From Chara braunii (lineage: Eukaryota; Streptophyta; Charophyceae; Charales; Characeae), in contig BFEA01000382.1 in assembly GCA_003427395.1 (NCBI GenBank), positions 409,982-432,573 on the forward strand: a DNA stretch of 22,592 bases, in the 5' to 3' direction. Below are positions 1 to 9,293 of this stretch, one piece after another (within the stretch, counting starts at the first letter, position 1; every line of letters starts with the position of its first letter). Under the pieces are notes generated by a model. It saw only the letters and a list, made by a program, of their open reading frames with translations. It made no database searches and was not told where the DNA came from. Both the position numbers and the translations under genes were made by a program.

Positions 1-744
1 CCACGCCCTTCCGGGCTTTTCCAAAGAATGCAGGCCCTGGGCGTGATTCGCAGCCTCATGCAGAGACAGTTGGGCGCCCAACTGAACGAGGCCCAGCAGC
101 CCAGTAGCTGCTGTACATAGGCAGCCTCGCCAGTGCAGCCAGGCTGCGCGAGCAGGCCAGCTCTTTCCATAAAGGAAAGAGCTCTCACCTGTCAGCGGCA
201 TTCAGGCCGCATGCTAGCGGCAGCGCTGCTGGAGCAAGAGCTCGCGGCTGCTGGCTGGCGCTGAGAGGCGAGGTGTAGCAGGTGCGGTCGTGCAAGGAAG
301 GAGGGCAGCGCCATAGCCCAGCCACCATAGCTGGTGGGCTTGGACTACAGTGAGGCGCAGGGGTGGTCTTCGGGTGTACGTGGGCGTAAAGTCAGGGGAT
401 AGGTGAAGGATGATGATGATGATGATGTGAGGGCACTTACCTTGTATTGGCGATGGTCTGTCTGCATGGGCGACATCTTCAAGTACTTCGGTTTGCTGCT
501 GATGTCAACAGTTGCATTGTCAATTAGTAGGCTGTAGTAGCTGTGTTAGGAGTAGGCTGGGCGCTGGACTCTTGTGTTGATCAGAAGAGAGAATGCTCTT
601 CAGGACATTGGTTTTCAGTACTACGAAGCTCCATTGGTGTATTATTGGTGCAATGCTGCTCTCTGGACACGGTGTGACTATCTGGCTTTCAATGTGCTGG
701 TGTAATCTGAAATTGTCATCTCGCTGTTGCTTATTTTCCTTGCA
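1..744 (+). repeat. 5' LTR of R1, left end cut by window edge
   Basis: This stretch aligns with 8031-8812, starting with the same CCACGCCCTTCCGGG and ending TTGCA just before the PBS. The LTR ends with CA at 743-744. Both copies share an ATG/GAT trinucleotide run (about 408-428 here, 8457-8477 in the 3' copy). Indels separate them: this copy lacks about 30 bp near 128 and about 24 bp near 560, and carries a short palindromic insertion at 159-183. It would have held the promoter and transcription start; no convincing TATA box was seen. Confidence 0.93.
159..183. other. 25-nt palindrome found only in the 5' LTR copy
   Basis: Two perfect 10-nt arms, AGCTCTTTCC and GGAAAGAGCT, flank a 5-nt loop. 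The equivalent place in the 3' LTR (near 8220) reads GCCAGCTCCTGTCAGC with no palindrome. The extra block is about 25 bp. It may be a templated repair insertion or a small palindromic insertion; origin unknown. Confidence 0.7.
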
Positions 745-747
745 ATT

Positions 748-758
748 TGGTATCAGAG
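748..758 (+). promoter_or_regulatory. Primer-binding site of R1 (initiator tRNA-Met type)
   Basis: TGGTATCAGAG follows the LTR end (CA at 744) after a 3-nt ATT spacer. It matches the complement of the 3' end of plant initiator tRNA-Met, the usual primer for minus-strand DNA synthesis in plant gypsy and copia elements. Confidence 0.93.
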
Positions 759-2007
759 ATGGTTCATATTGCGCTTCGTTGGTTCTTCGCAATAGCTATT
801 GGTGCTTCGCATGAGGTGTGGGGCAGTGATAAGGCATTGGCGTTGAGCATTAGGCGGCCCAGGGTAGAGTGGGCGCGCCAGGGAGCTATGAGGTGACATA
901 CGGGGTGTATGCTGGATGATGAGAGCTCGCTGATGTGGCATATTAAGAGGTGGAACCGCATTCTGCTGTGGGTTGTGCCGAGGCAAAGACCGGTCATCAT
1001 AATTGCACATCAGGTTGCCGGTGAGAAATCTATGGTTGGGGGCAGCATTTATGAGGTATGTTGCTCTCTTCCTTATCTACCCTCTTCATTGCTTCTTACC
1101 GTAAGGAAGTGAGCCTTGTCTCGAGAGTCCTCTCGATGTGAGGTGTCGCGAGCGCTCAACCTTGAGAGTCGACATTCTTCCTGGGCAGCAAGCTGGTGGG
1201 AGACGGGCATAGCCTCTGAAGGGCCCTGGACGAAGCACTCAGGTCACGGTCACCATGCCGACCCGCTGGGACTAGTACACGCATGCTTGGCAGCAAGTCC
1301 TTGGTTCCGCTGCTTGCACAATAGAGGTCGTGTAGGGCATGCCAACCCTTTGGGACAGACGCTTACGAGACCGTCTTTAAATATTTCTGGCTGAGGACTT
1401 GGTGTTGATCATGGCTGTGATCGTCGTCCTGCCTGCGACGTTAAATAATTCCTGAGGAGATGGGGACTCTCCTTAAATCCCTCCTGATCAGCCAGATCAA
1501 ACCGGGTGGAAGGCTCGTTGCATGCGAGGATAAATAAAGTGCAGGGGCTGGCAGGTTCGGCGTTGACTTGGGGCATAGGGGTGGGCCGGATTGCACACCT
1601 TCAGACACGCTACTCAACGAGACGCTCAGGACGTTGACACAAAGCGACCAATCAAGGACACAGGAGGAGGGGGGATTCCAGTAACAGTTCACAGTGGCTA
1701 TAATTAGACAATCTGCCATCCAGTGTACATCTCCAAAAGGAGATGTTATTTCTGTTTTGATTATTTAGTTATTACAGACTTGACTAACAATTGACAACCA
1801 GCTACATACAGACTAAGTCTTTGCTGCAATGCTATCTGTATTAGAGTAATCTAAAAATAGATTTAATATATCCTGTAGGACCTGACATTAGTTATAACTA
1901 CATCTGTTCAGGCCGACCGTAACTAGTTGTGTATCATATGCAGATGTGTGTCAAGCTAAGGTAGGATTCAGTGTGGATTCTAGTTTAGATCACACACACT
2001 GTAGCTC
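759..2007 (+). other. R1 untranslated leader
   Basis: About 1.25 kb between PBS and the gag start codon. Short open frames are present on both strands, but none resembles a known protein and none is composition-biased like the gag frame. The last 300 bases (about 1735-2000) are AT-richer than the rest. In such elements this region usually holds packaging signals. No recognisable motif was found. Confidence 0.7.
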
Positions 2008-3965
2008 ATGAGTGAAGACAACAGTGAGGAGGAGGGAAGGCTAGTGCAACGCCTTAGGATCACACGGAGAACCGCTCTTAGTCAACCAATCACTTTGCAG
2101 GAGTTAGCTCAAGGGAAGGAAAGGAGACTACGAAGGGAAGCAAGGGAGAGGGTAGCAGTGAGGAGGATTAGGGACGCAGCAGCCAACTTAGCGTCTGCAA
2201 TGGCTATCGCCGCCTCTATGTCACAAACCTCTTCCCAGTCTTCTTCGTCAGGAGCAGGGCAGGGTGGATCGGGTGCAGTTAGTCAGTCTGCTGGTTTGCA
2301 AGTCAGCCAGCAGAGTCCACTCACACCGAAGGATTTAGAAATCCGACAGGCAGAAAAACTTCAGGATGAGCTGCAGCGGCAGTTGGACGAAGCAGTAGAG
2401 AGGAGAAGAAGAGCCATACTGAGAAAGGCTAGACTAGGAAGTAGAGTGCAGGAGCCAGACAGATTGGAAGGGCTAGATGAGGCGGCATTAGACCCTGCTG
2501 TCCGTGTGCTGTGTAGTGTACTATCAGTGGCAGATTAGACCCTGCTGTCCGTGTGCTGCGTAGTGTACTATCAGTGGCAGAAGCGCAGAATGTCCAACAG
2601 GAATTGCTGACCGAATTGGTGGCAGGCCAGAAACAAGTCCTGGCTGAACTTCGGGCTCCTCGTACAGTGATGAGGCAGCCACAGTTTGCTGTAGCTCCCC
2701 TTGCGGGTGCAGGTCCTTCATCGATGCCGCAACCCACAAGGCCATCTTTCCCTCCTATGTTTGGCATGCCCCCTCCAGGTGGTTTAGTACCAATTAGTGG
2801 TCAGGTTCATAGATTCTCGACCGTACCATCTACGACAGTGGTCACTACAGTCCCACTGTCAAGCCAGGCCCAGGTTAGTGTGCAACAACCTGTTTCAGTG
2901 GCTATGCAGCCGCTGCAGTAAGCCCCTGGGCCCATGCAGCCTTTGCAGTGGATGCCCAAGATTCCTTTGCTGAGTCCTAAACCTTTTTCTGGAGACAGGA
3001 AGAAGGATGAGGATCTGGACACCTGGGTAAGAACTGTGCCTTCATATGTGAGGCATAAGCTTACAAGGCCAGAGCAGGAGGTTGTAGTTGCTGCGTCCTT
3101 TTTAGAAGGATCGGCAACACGTTGGCTAAACGGGTTAGTGCAGCAGCAGGGCTATGGTCATAACTTCGATGCATGGGCACAGGCCCAAACATTGGAAGAT
3201 TTTGTACAGACTGTGTACAGGAGGTGGCATGACCCTCAAGGGGCTCAGAAGGCCACCGACGCGATCAACAATCTTTGTGCCCAAAATTACAAGAATGTTC
3301 GCGAAGTCACAGACGTTGTAGAACGTCTAATCGTAGTACCTAGTGTGCGCTTTGACCCTCAAGTACTCCTCACGGATTATTTGAGATGTCTTCCACCAGA
3401 AGTCAGGACGAAACTGGTGGATGAAGCCTACGTCGAACAACACAGCTTTGCGACATTCAGCAGGAAGGCCCTAGATATAGAGGCCAAGCAGGGATCCGCG
3501 CATCAGGTGTCTCATGATGGTAGGAAAAGTCTCCCCCAGGACTGGAAGAAGAAGGGTCAGTTAATGTTCGTTGGCCATGATGGTCAAATGACGGAGATTG
3601 ATGATTTCCCAGACCTTGGGGAGGTGACAGAGCAAGATGGGGCCAGTGAGACTTCGGATGGGGGAGTCGTGGCGCCCATAAAGGAAAAGGCTAGGGGGAC
3701 CGAGAAAAAGAAGGTAGTACGGTCCACGGGTCAAGGCGACCAAGGGACACCCGCATGGGTGAAGATTGGTTTAGATTACAAGGTGTGGAGGGACCGAGTT
3801 GCTAGGGGCACATGCGTGAACTGTGGCAACTATGGCCACACGTCACGGACATGCCGAGGCAAAAAGGTCACAACGAAGGTAGCATCACCAAGAGTGGTGG
3901 ACCTATCTTCGAACCCTGGCAGTGCTTCTGCGAGCACTTCGCAGGGAAACTCCTCGGGCCGGTAG
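2008..3965 (+). pseudogene. gag: R1 gag (capsid and nucleocapsid), frameshifted
   Basis: Gag forms the particle that packages element RNA. The ATG at 2008 opens a charged N-terminal region with an arginine/glutamate-rich helix, then Ser/Gln-rich and Pro-rich linkers. The frame breaks at 2536-2538 where a 47-bp tandem duplication adds a stop and shifts the phase. Reading resumes in the phase of 2553, passes a TAA at 2919 (CAA by one C-to-T change), and runs to TAG at 3963. The retrotransposon-gag core lies near 2985-3480 (FLEGSATRWLNGL, then YRRW). A zinc knuckle at 3813-3854 has C-x2-C-x4-H-x4-C spacing (CVNCGNYGHTSRTC) and is followed by a basic stretch, typical of nucleocapsid. The gag identification is firm; the native boundary with protease is not. 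Confidence 0.9.
2491..2581 (+). repeat. 47-bp tandem duplication inside gag
   Basis: The 47-bp unit beginning GACCCTGCTG at 2491 repeats from 2538 with one internal difference (GTGTAG versus GCGTAG) over 44 bp. Because 47 is not a multiple of 3, it shifts the frame and makes TAG at 2536-2538. Codons of the second copy continue the downstream gag frame. Confidence 0.95.
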
Positions 3966-4670
3966 GAGTGTTAGCCGCTCTTACTCGCGTTGAAGTGGTT
4001 ACATTACCTTCCCCACTTCAGGTGTTGGTCAAGGCTAGTGACCCATACATCGCCTTGCAGACACATTCAAACCCACCAACGCTCTGTTCGAGAGGTGTCT
4101 GAGGCCCTAGAAGAGTTAGAGACTGAGTGGTCAGGGAAGGACCTCAGGGACTCTTGGGCGATGATCAGTAGAGGTTCAAAGGGTGAACAAGGTGGCCGCA
4201 AGGTTGGCGCCTTCACATACATAGGCTCTACACGAAACTTCATCAGTCGTGCTTGTGTCGATTGACTACGCTTAGGAGACCAAGTGCAGCGGCTTAGCAG
4301 AACTGTAGCTTTTACGCTAGCCAACAAGCATCAAATGGTACTCAAGGATTATGTCAAGGACGTAGTCTGCACCTTCTCCTATGGAGGGGGGGAAGTGAGC
4401 CACAAGATCTCCTTCTTGGTTAGCGATGAACTGCTCTTTGATATGCTATTAGGCATGTACTACCTCGAGGTTTCTCAACCTCAGTTTGATTGGGATAGAA
4501 AGGTGTTGATACACAAGCTTCCAAACGGTAGGACCGTCAGGCTGCAAAAGTATAAAGCTAGCAGTCTAGTGGAAAACTACAGTTTCATTTGTGCCTCCTC
4601 TTTCTATAACTACTGTAAACAGAATCGCGAGGAGGGCATGTACTTAGTTTTTGTCTCTGAGAAAGGGTAG
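3966..4670 (+). pseudogene. R1 protease (aspartic, retropepsin-like), catalytic Asp lost
   Basis: The retropepsin would cleave the Gag-Pol polyprotein as a homodimer. Between 3966 and about 4100 the best frame is unclear, with one open phase before about 4075 and another after, so a frame change is likely. The clear domain starts near 4212: the sequence reads TYI-GSTRNFIS, and later LLGMYYLEVSQPQFDWD matches the second half of gypsy proteases (element C has MILGMSWL at the same place). The expected Asp-Cys/Ser-Gly is missing: isoleucine at 4221-4223 is followed directly by glycine, as if two codons were deleted. TGA at 4263 (CVD*LRLGD) and TAG at 4668 interrupt the frame. In element C the same block keeps [10 protein letters not shown]. 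Confidence 0.8.
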
Positions 4671-5870
4671 GTCATTAAATCACCCCCAGAGATCGAATCA
4701 GTCGTCGCTCAGTATTCCGACCTTTTTTAGGAGCCCACAGGCGTAGAAAGGGAGATCGTCCATGCAATAGAGGTGGTCCCAGGTAGTAAGGTGCCTAGAG
4801 GACGAATTTATAGCATGTCTCCTGCGGAGTAAGATGAGCTCTGCCGCCAGCTCAAGGAGCTCACAGAGAAGGGATGGTTTCAGCCTAGTACCTCCCCTTA
4901 CGGCGCTCCAGTCCTATTCGTACCAAAGAAGGGAGGTACCCTGAGGATGTACATTGACTATAGGGGTCTCAATGCCATCACTGTTAAAAACGTAGAGCCC
5001 CTACCCCGCATCGACGACCTATTGGATAGAGTGCAGGGATGCCGGTACTTTACAAAGATAGATGTAAAGTCCGGATACCATCAAATTGCTATTAGACCCG
5101 AGGATCAACACAAAATTGCATTTCAGACCAGGTATGGTTTGTACGAGTTTGTGGTGATGCCCTTTGGCCTATGCAATGCCCCTGGTACGTTCCAGCACAC
5201 AATGAATAGGATTTTTGATGATTACTTAGATAAGTTTATCGTCGTGTACCTCGATGATATCCTCATCTTTAGTAAGACTGTAGAGGAGCACGTTGAGCAC
5301 CTGAATACAGTGCTAGGTCTCGTAAGACAGCACTAGTACAAGATAAATTTGGAGAAATGCAAGTTTGGTCCCACCAAGATCTTGTACCTGGGTCATGAGA
5401 TTTCAGCAGATGGGTTGAGGCCGGACGATGCAAAGGTGGCCAGCATACGTGACTGGCCTAGACCTCAGACTGTTATTGAGGTCAGATCGTTTTTGGGAAT
5501 GACAGGCTATTATCGTCGTTTCGTCAAAAATATAATACGGTAGCCTCCCTATTAACAGATCTAACTCGACTTGAGTCATGAGATTTCAGCAAATGGGTTG
5601 AGGCCGAAAGATGCAAAGGTGGCCAGCATACGTGACTGGCCTAGACCTCAGACTGTTATTGAGGTCAGATCGTTTTTGGGAATGACAGGCTATTATCGTC
5701 CTTTCGTCAAAAATTATAATACGGTAGCCTCCCCATTCACAGATCTAACTCGACTTGACACCCCTTGGGAGTGGACTGAAGAGTGTGAGGCAAGTTTCAA
5801 GAAATTGAAGTACGCTCTAACACACTATGAAGTTCTCAAGCTTCCAGATCCTGACAAGCCGTTTGTTGTG
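4671..5870 (+). pseudogene. pol: R1 reverse transcriptase
   Basis: This domain copies element RNA to DNA. In one phase it shows the gypsy RT blocks: [21 protein letters not shown], then [12 protein letters not shown], then [13 protein letters not shown] (motif A with the first catalytic Asp), [11 protein letters not shown], and [11 protein letters not shown] with the YLDD site at 5247-5258, so the catalytic residues survive. Stops break it at 4728 (LF*EPTG), 4830 (AE*DEL) and 5334 (RQH*YK). The connection region LGHEISADGLRPDD...GYYRRF is present twice through a 184-bp tandem duplication; the first copy has lost one base and ends in a stop near 5541. Domain identity is certain; an active enzyme could not be made from this copy. 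Confidence 0.95.
5392..5758 (+). repeat. 184-bp tandem duplication in the RT connection region
   Basis: Copy 1 (5392-5574, 183 bp) and copy 2 (5575-5758, 184 bp) both start GTCATGAGATTTCAGCA and end CTAACTCGACTTGA. They differ at about half a dozen bases, plus one T missing in copy 1 (AAAATATAAT versus AAAATTATAAT). Copy 2 keeps the open frame into RNase H; copy 1 runs into a stop. The differences suggest the duplication is not very recent. Confidence 0.95.
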
Positions 5871-6278
5871 ACCACAGACGCCAGCCAATATGGCATAGGC
5901 GCGGTCCTTGCGCAATAGGAGGGGCCAAAGTTGAGACTGGTCGAGTACATGAGTAAAAATATGCCTTCTCAGACGTTAGCTAAGTCCACATATGAGAGAG
6001 AGCTCTACGCCTTGTACAGAGCGCTAGTTCATTGGAGACACTACCTCCTAGGAAGATTCTTCTATGTAAGGTCTGACCATGAGACTTTGCGTTGGATTAA
6101 GACACAGCCTGTACTATCTGACGCACTCAAAAGATGGATTCAAGTGATAGACATGTATGACTATCAACTTGATCCTATCAAGGGTACATATAACAAAGTG
6201 GTTGATGCACTATCACGAAGGACAGACTATTTGGGCGCGCTAGTCACTGAGTTCGGCATATCTGACGAACTCACTTGA
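5871..6278 (+). pseudogene. R1 RNase H domain
   Basis: RNase H degrades the RNA strand of the RNA:DNA hybrid. The domain opens with TTDASQYGIGAVLAQ; the first catalytic Asp is at 5877-5879. TAG at 5916 interrupts at a position where related elements commonly have glutamine. It continues with YERELYALYRALVHWRHYLLG (the catalytic Glu lies here), then SDHETLRWI and DALSRR near the end. TGA at 6276 ends the open stretch (DELT*SLVEAY). No frame change occurs inside; only nonsense changes damage it. Confidence 0.92.
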
Positions 6279-7783
6279 TCGTTGGTGGAAGCCTATCAGG
6301 GAGATCCAATTATGTTAGAGATCATCCGTAGATTCCAAGCAAAGGACAAAAGACTTTGGACGAATTTACGATGGTAGATGGCTTGCTGCTTCTCGAGAGG
6401 GCAGGGAATAAAAGACTATGTGTTGCTAATAGTGAGTCTTTACGAAGTTTATTTTTAGGAGAATGTCATGATGCAACTGGTCATTTTGGCTATGAGAAGA
6501 CATCAGCGAACTTAGTGCATAGATTCTGGTGGCCCTCTATGATGAAAGATGCGAAATGCTATGTTGAAACCTGCCAGGTTTGTCAAAGGGACAAACCAAG
6601 GACTCAGGCTCCGCTTGGGCTGATCAAGCCCTTGCCGATTCCTGAAGGACCAGGCCAAAGTGTGTTCCATGGATTTCATGGATACCCTGGTGACCAGTAG
6701 GTCTGGAAAAAGACACATCTTTGTTATAGTGGATCGCTTTACTAAGTATGCAAGACTAATCGCCATGCCTGAAACTACTAAAACTGACTTTGTCATCAAA
6801 CTCTTCATGGACAACTGGGTAAGGGATTTCGGTCTACCTACGTTTATTGTTAGTGATAGCGATGTAAGATTCACGAGCGAACTGTGGCAGTCTACTGCTG
6901 AACAAATGGGCACAAAACTCCAAATGACTTCAGGGAATCATCTTGAGTCCAATGGTCAAGCGGAACACAGATGAACCGAGTAGTACAACAACTGCTTAGG
7001 CACTATATCAAGCCAAGTCAGGACGACTGGGACGAGAAACTACCTCTCGTTGCCAGCCTGTACAATAACGGTGTGCATAGTACTACAGGCATGACTCCCA
7101 ACCAACTGCATCTTGGTTGGAAGCCGCGAATTGCCCTTGACTTTCTGCTACCAGAAAGAGAACCCACTGCAGCACCCGGCAGCATAGAGTTTGTTGTCAA
7201 ATATGAACAGATGCTGCAGCAGGCCGTTGAGCATATCAAGAAATCTCAGAAAGCAATGATTGCATCTGAGAATAAGCATAGACGGCCTTCTCACTTTCAG
7301 GTAGTCGAGAGAGTTTGGATTAAGTCCGCTGAGCTTGGTCAGGAGTTAGGCATATCCCGCAAGCTAATGCCACAGTACTTTGGGCCCTGGGAGATCTTAG
7401 ACATTGTAGGAGATCAACCAGACGGTCCTTCATATGTAATCCGCATCCCACCTCACTTNCGTACCTACCCTGTGTTCCATGCCTCCAAGTTAGCACCTTT
7501 TGCTGCCACTGAGCAGTTTCCCTCCAGAAGATCAATGCTGCCCTCAACCATGGATGGCGAAGTGGACGTGGACCGGATCGTTGAGCATCGAGTGATGCCT
7601 GTTCCTCGACCATCAGGCAGAGGACGCCCTCCTAAACCGAGAATGCAGTATCGTGTGAGCTTCAGACATCATCTGGATCCTATGGAGGATCACTGGTTCA
7701 CACGAGAAGAACTCATGAGAACAGCACCTCAAGTGATTGCAGGCTACAAAAGAGCACTCAAGGGGAAGATGCCTACAGAATAA
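6279..7783 (+). pseudogene. R1 integrase with chromodomain-like C-terminus
   Basis: Integrase inserts the cDNA into the genome. The N-terminal zinc-binding part has His at 6467 and 6482 (H-x4-H, two residues shorter than the usual x6) and CQVC at 6572-6583. The catalytic core shows Asp 6672 (SMDFMD), Asp 6855 (IVSDSDVRF) and Glu 6963 with exact D-x35-E spacing; SDSD replaces the common SDRD. Then come the GPY/F-type module (YFGPWEILDIVG, PVFHASKL) and a chromodomain-like tail from about 7555 (VDRIVEHRV ... DHWFTREEL) that in chromoviruses directs insertion to marked chromatin. Frame changes occur near 6345-6356, at about 6664 (one extra T) and at 6966-6971 (extra CA). An N sits at 7459. The last open part (6971-7783) runs to a TAA 26 bp before the polypurine tract. 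Confidence 0.93.
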
Positions 7784-7809
7784 GAGACTTCTCAGAGGAC
7801 TCACGAAGT

Positions 7810-7820
7810 AGAGGGGGGAA
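7810..7820 (+). promoter_or_regulatory. Polypurine tract of R1
   Basis: AGAGGGGGGAA lies immediately before the TG that starts the 3' LTR. Such tracts prime plus-strand synthesis. Its position fixes the LTR start at 7821. Confidence 0.9.
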
Positions 7821-8812
7821 TGCGAGGATCAGGGTCCTCGGTAGGCCTATGGGCCCCTGTTTACAGCATTACCCGCCCTAAGTGAAGGCGGAGGTGCCCG
7901 CCCTAAGTGAAGGCGGGCCTGACATATCGCAAGAGGCCCTCGACTGTCAATTTCATATTTGGGGTCCAGGCAGTTGCGACGCACCAGTTGGTTGAGAGAA
8001 ACTCAGGACGGGCAACAAAGACAACATTTCCACGCCCTTCCGGGCTTTTCCAAAGAATGCAGGCCCTGGGCGTGATTCGCAGCCTCATGCAGAGACAGTT
8101 GGGCGCCCAACTGAACGAGGCCCAACAGCCCAGTAGCTGCTGTACACAGGCAGCCTCCTGGGGTCTTTCGGAAGCTTCTGGGCCCAGGCCAGTCCAGCCA
8201 GGCTGCGCGAGCAGGCCAGCTCCTGTCAGCGGCATTCAGGCACTCACATGCTAGCGGCAGCACTGCTGGAGCAAGAGCTCGCGGCTGCTGACTGGCGCTG
8301 AGAGGCGAGGTGTAGCACGTGCGGTCGTGCAAGGAAGGAGGGCAGCGCCATAGGCCAGCCACCATAGCTGGTGGGCTTGGACTACAGTGAAGCGCAGGGG
8401 TGGTCTTCGGGTGTAAGAGAGGACATACGTGGGTGTAAAGTCAAGGGGATAGGTGAAGGATGATGATGATGATGATGTGAGGGCACTTGTATTGGCGATG
8501 GTCTGCATGGGCGACGTCTTCAAGTACTTCGGGTTGCTGCTGATGTCACAGTTGCATTGTCAATTAGTAGGCTGTAGTAGCTGTGTTAGGAGTAGGCTGG
8601 GCGCTGAGCGCCAAGTAGGAGAGTGAAGGGACTGGACTCTTGTGTTGATCAGGAGAGATTATGTTCTCCAGGACATTGGTTTTCAGTACTACGAACCTCC
8701 ATTGGTGTATTATTGGTGCAATGCTGCTCTCTAGACACGGTGTGACTATCTGGCTTTCAATGTGATGGTGTAATCTGAAATTGTCATCTCGCTGTTGCTT
8801 ATTTTCGTTGCA
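7821..8812 (+). repeat. 3' LTR of R1 (992 bp)
   Basis: It starts TGCGAGGATC right after the polypurine tract and ends TTCGTTGCA, giving the canonical TG...CA termini. Bases 8031-8812 correspond to window bases 1-744. The first 20 bases contain an imperfect palindrome (CGAGGATC...GTCCTCG), and two CCCGCC/GGCGGG hairpins lie at 7872-7917. Relative to the 5' copy it keeps about 30 bp near 8157-8190 and lacks the 25-nt palindrome. Confidence 0.95.
7872..7917. other. Two tandem hairpins in the R1 LTR
   Basis: Two copies (7872-7891 and 7897-7917) of a CCCGCC stem, a 9-nt loop CTAAGTGAA and a GGCGGG stem stand 5 nt apart; the first lacks the last G. Close versions occur once each in LTR B (10670-10690) and in the LTR at 20816 (about 20869-20890), with the loop unchanged while the flanks differ. 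Placement is about 50-100 bp inside the LTR start in all of them. Confidence 0.75.
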
Positions 8813-8834
8813 TTTTTTTTAATGTGTGAGAAAG

Positions 8835-9236
8835 ATGGATGGATAGATGCGATTGGATGGGATTGGGTGGTGAGGCAGGCTGGCGGGGAGGCAGGCGGGT
8901 GGGCAGGCAGGCGGGTGGGGCGGCTGGCCGATGGGGAGGCAGGCAGTTGGGGACGCAGGCAGGTGGGAAGGCACGCAGGTGGGAAGGCACGAAGGTGGGG
9001 AGGGAGGAAGTTAGGTGGGGAAGCAGGCAGTGAGGGAGGTGAGGAGGGAGGCGGGTGCAGAGGTAGGCAGGTGGGGAGGTGAGGAGGTAGGTAGGCAGGT
9101 GGAGAGGGTGGCAGGTGGGAAGGTAGGCAGGCAGGTAGGGAGGGTGGCAGGCAGGGACGGTGGTTGGTGTGGAGGGTGGCTGGCGGGGAGGGTGGCTGGC
9201 GGGGAGGTAGGCAGGGAGGAGGGGAGGGAGGGAGAA
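8835..9236. repeat. G-rich imperfect minisatellite
   Basis: About 400 bp built from shuffled GGCAGGTGGGGAGG-like words, with G (plus A and T) on the plus strand and almost no C beyond GGCAGG. It begins with a short GGAT-rich lead-in after the T-run that follows the R1 3' LTR. Runs of three or four G recur, so G-quadruplex folding is plausible. Long open frames here are low-complexity and non-coding. Confidence 0.88.
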
Positions 9237-9293
9237 AGAGTGTGGCATACTCAGTACCACACGGGCCCAGCAGGGCCCGCGCAGGTAGACTAA

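Larger units (their letters stand above)
1..8812 (+). mobile_element. Element R1: degenerate Ty3/gypsy chromovirus-like LTR retrotransposon (5' end outside window)
   Basis: All parts of an autonomous Ty3/gypsy element lie in order: partial 5' LTR, tRNA-Met-type PBS, leader, gag with CCHC knuckle, protease, reverse transcriptase, RNase H, integrase with a chromodomain-like tail, polypurine tract and 3' LTR. RT before integrase defines the Ty3/gypsy order. The first base of the window matches base 211 of the 3' LTR, so about 210 bp of the 5' LTR are missing and the full element would be close to 9 kb. Coding capacity is destroyed by roughly eight in-frame stops, at least four frame changes, two tandem duplications and the loss of the protease aspartate. 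The 5' target-site duplication cannot be checked because the left end is outside. Confidence 0.95.

Noticed and set aside
1116-1719. Short open frames in the R1 leader
   Set aside because: About 90 codons each, on both strands, no similarity to known proteins and no conservation that can be seen; chance frames are expected.
2919-6278. Stop-codon reassignment (TAG/TAA read as Gln), as known in some green algae
   Set aside because: TGA stops occur at Arg-type positions in the same frames, and frameshifts, duplications and loss of the protease Asp show ordinary decay. Element C shows the same mixture. A C-to-T mutational bias explains all three stops.
8799-9260. Long Pro/Leu-rich or Gly-rich open frames on both strands
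   Set aside because: They are translations of the G-rich minisatellite; all frames are open because of composition.
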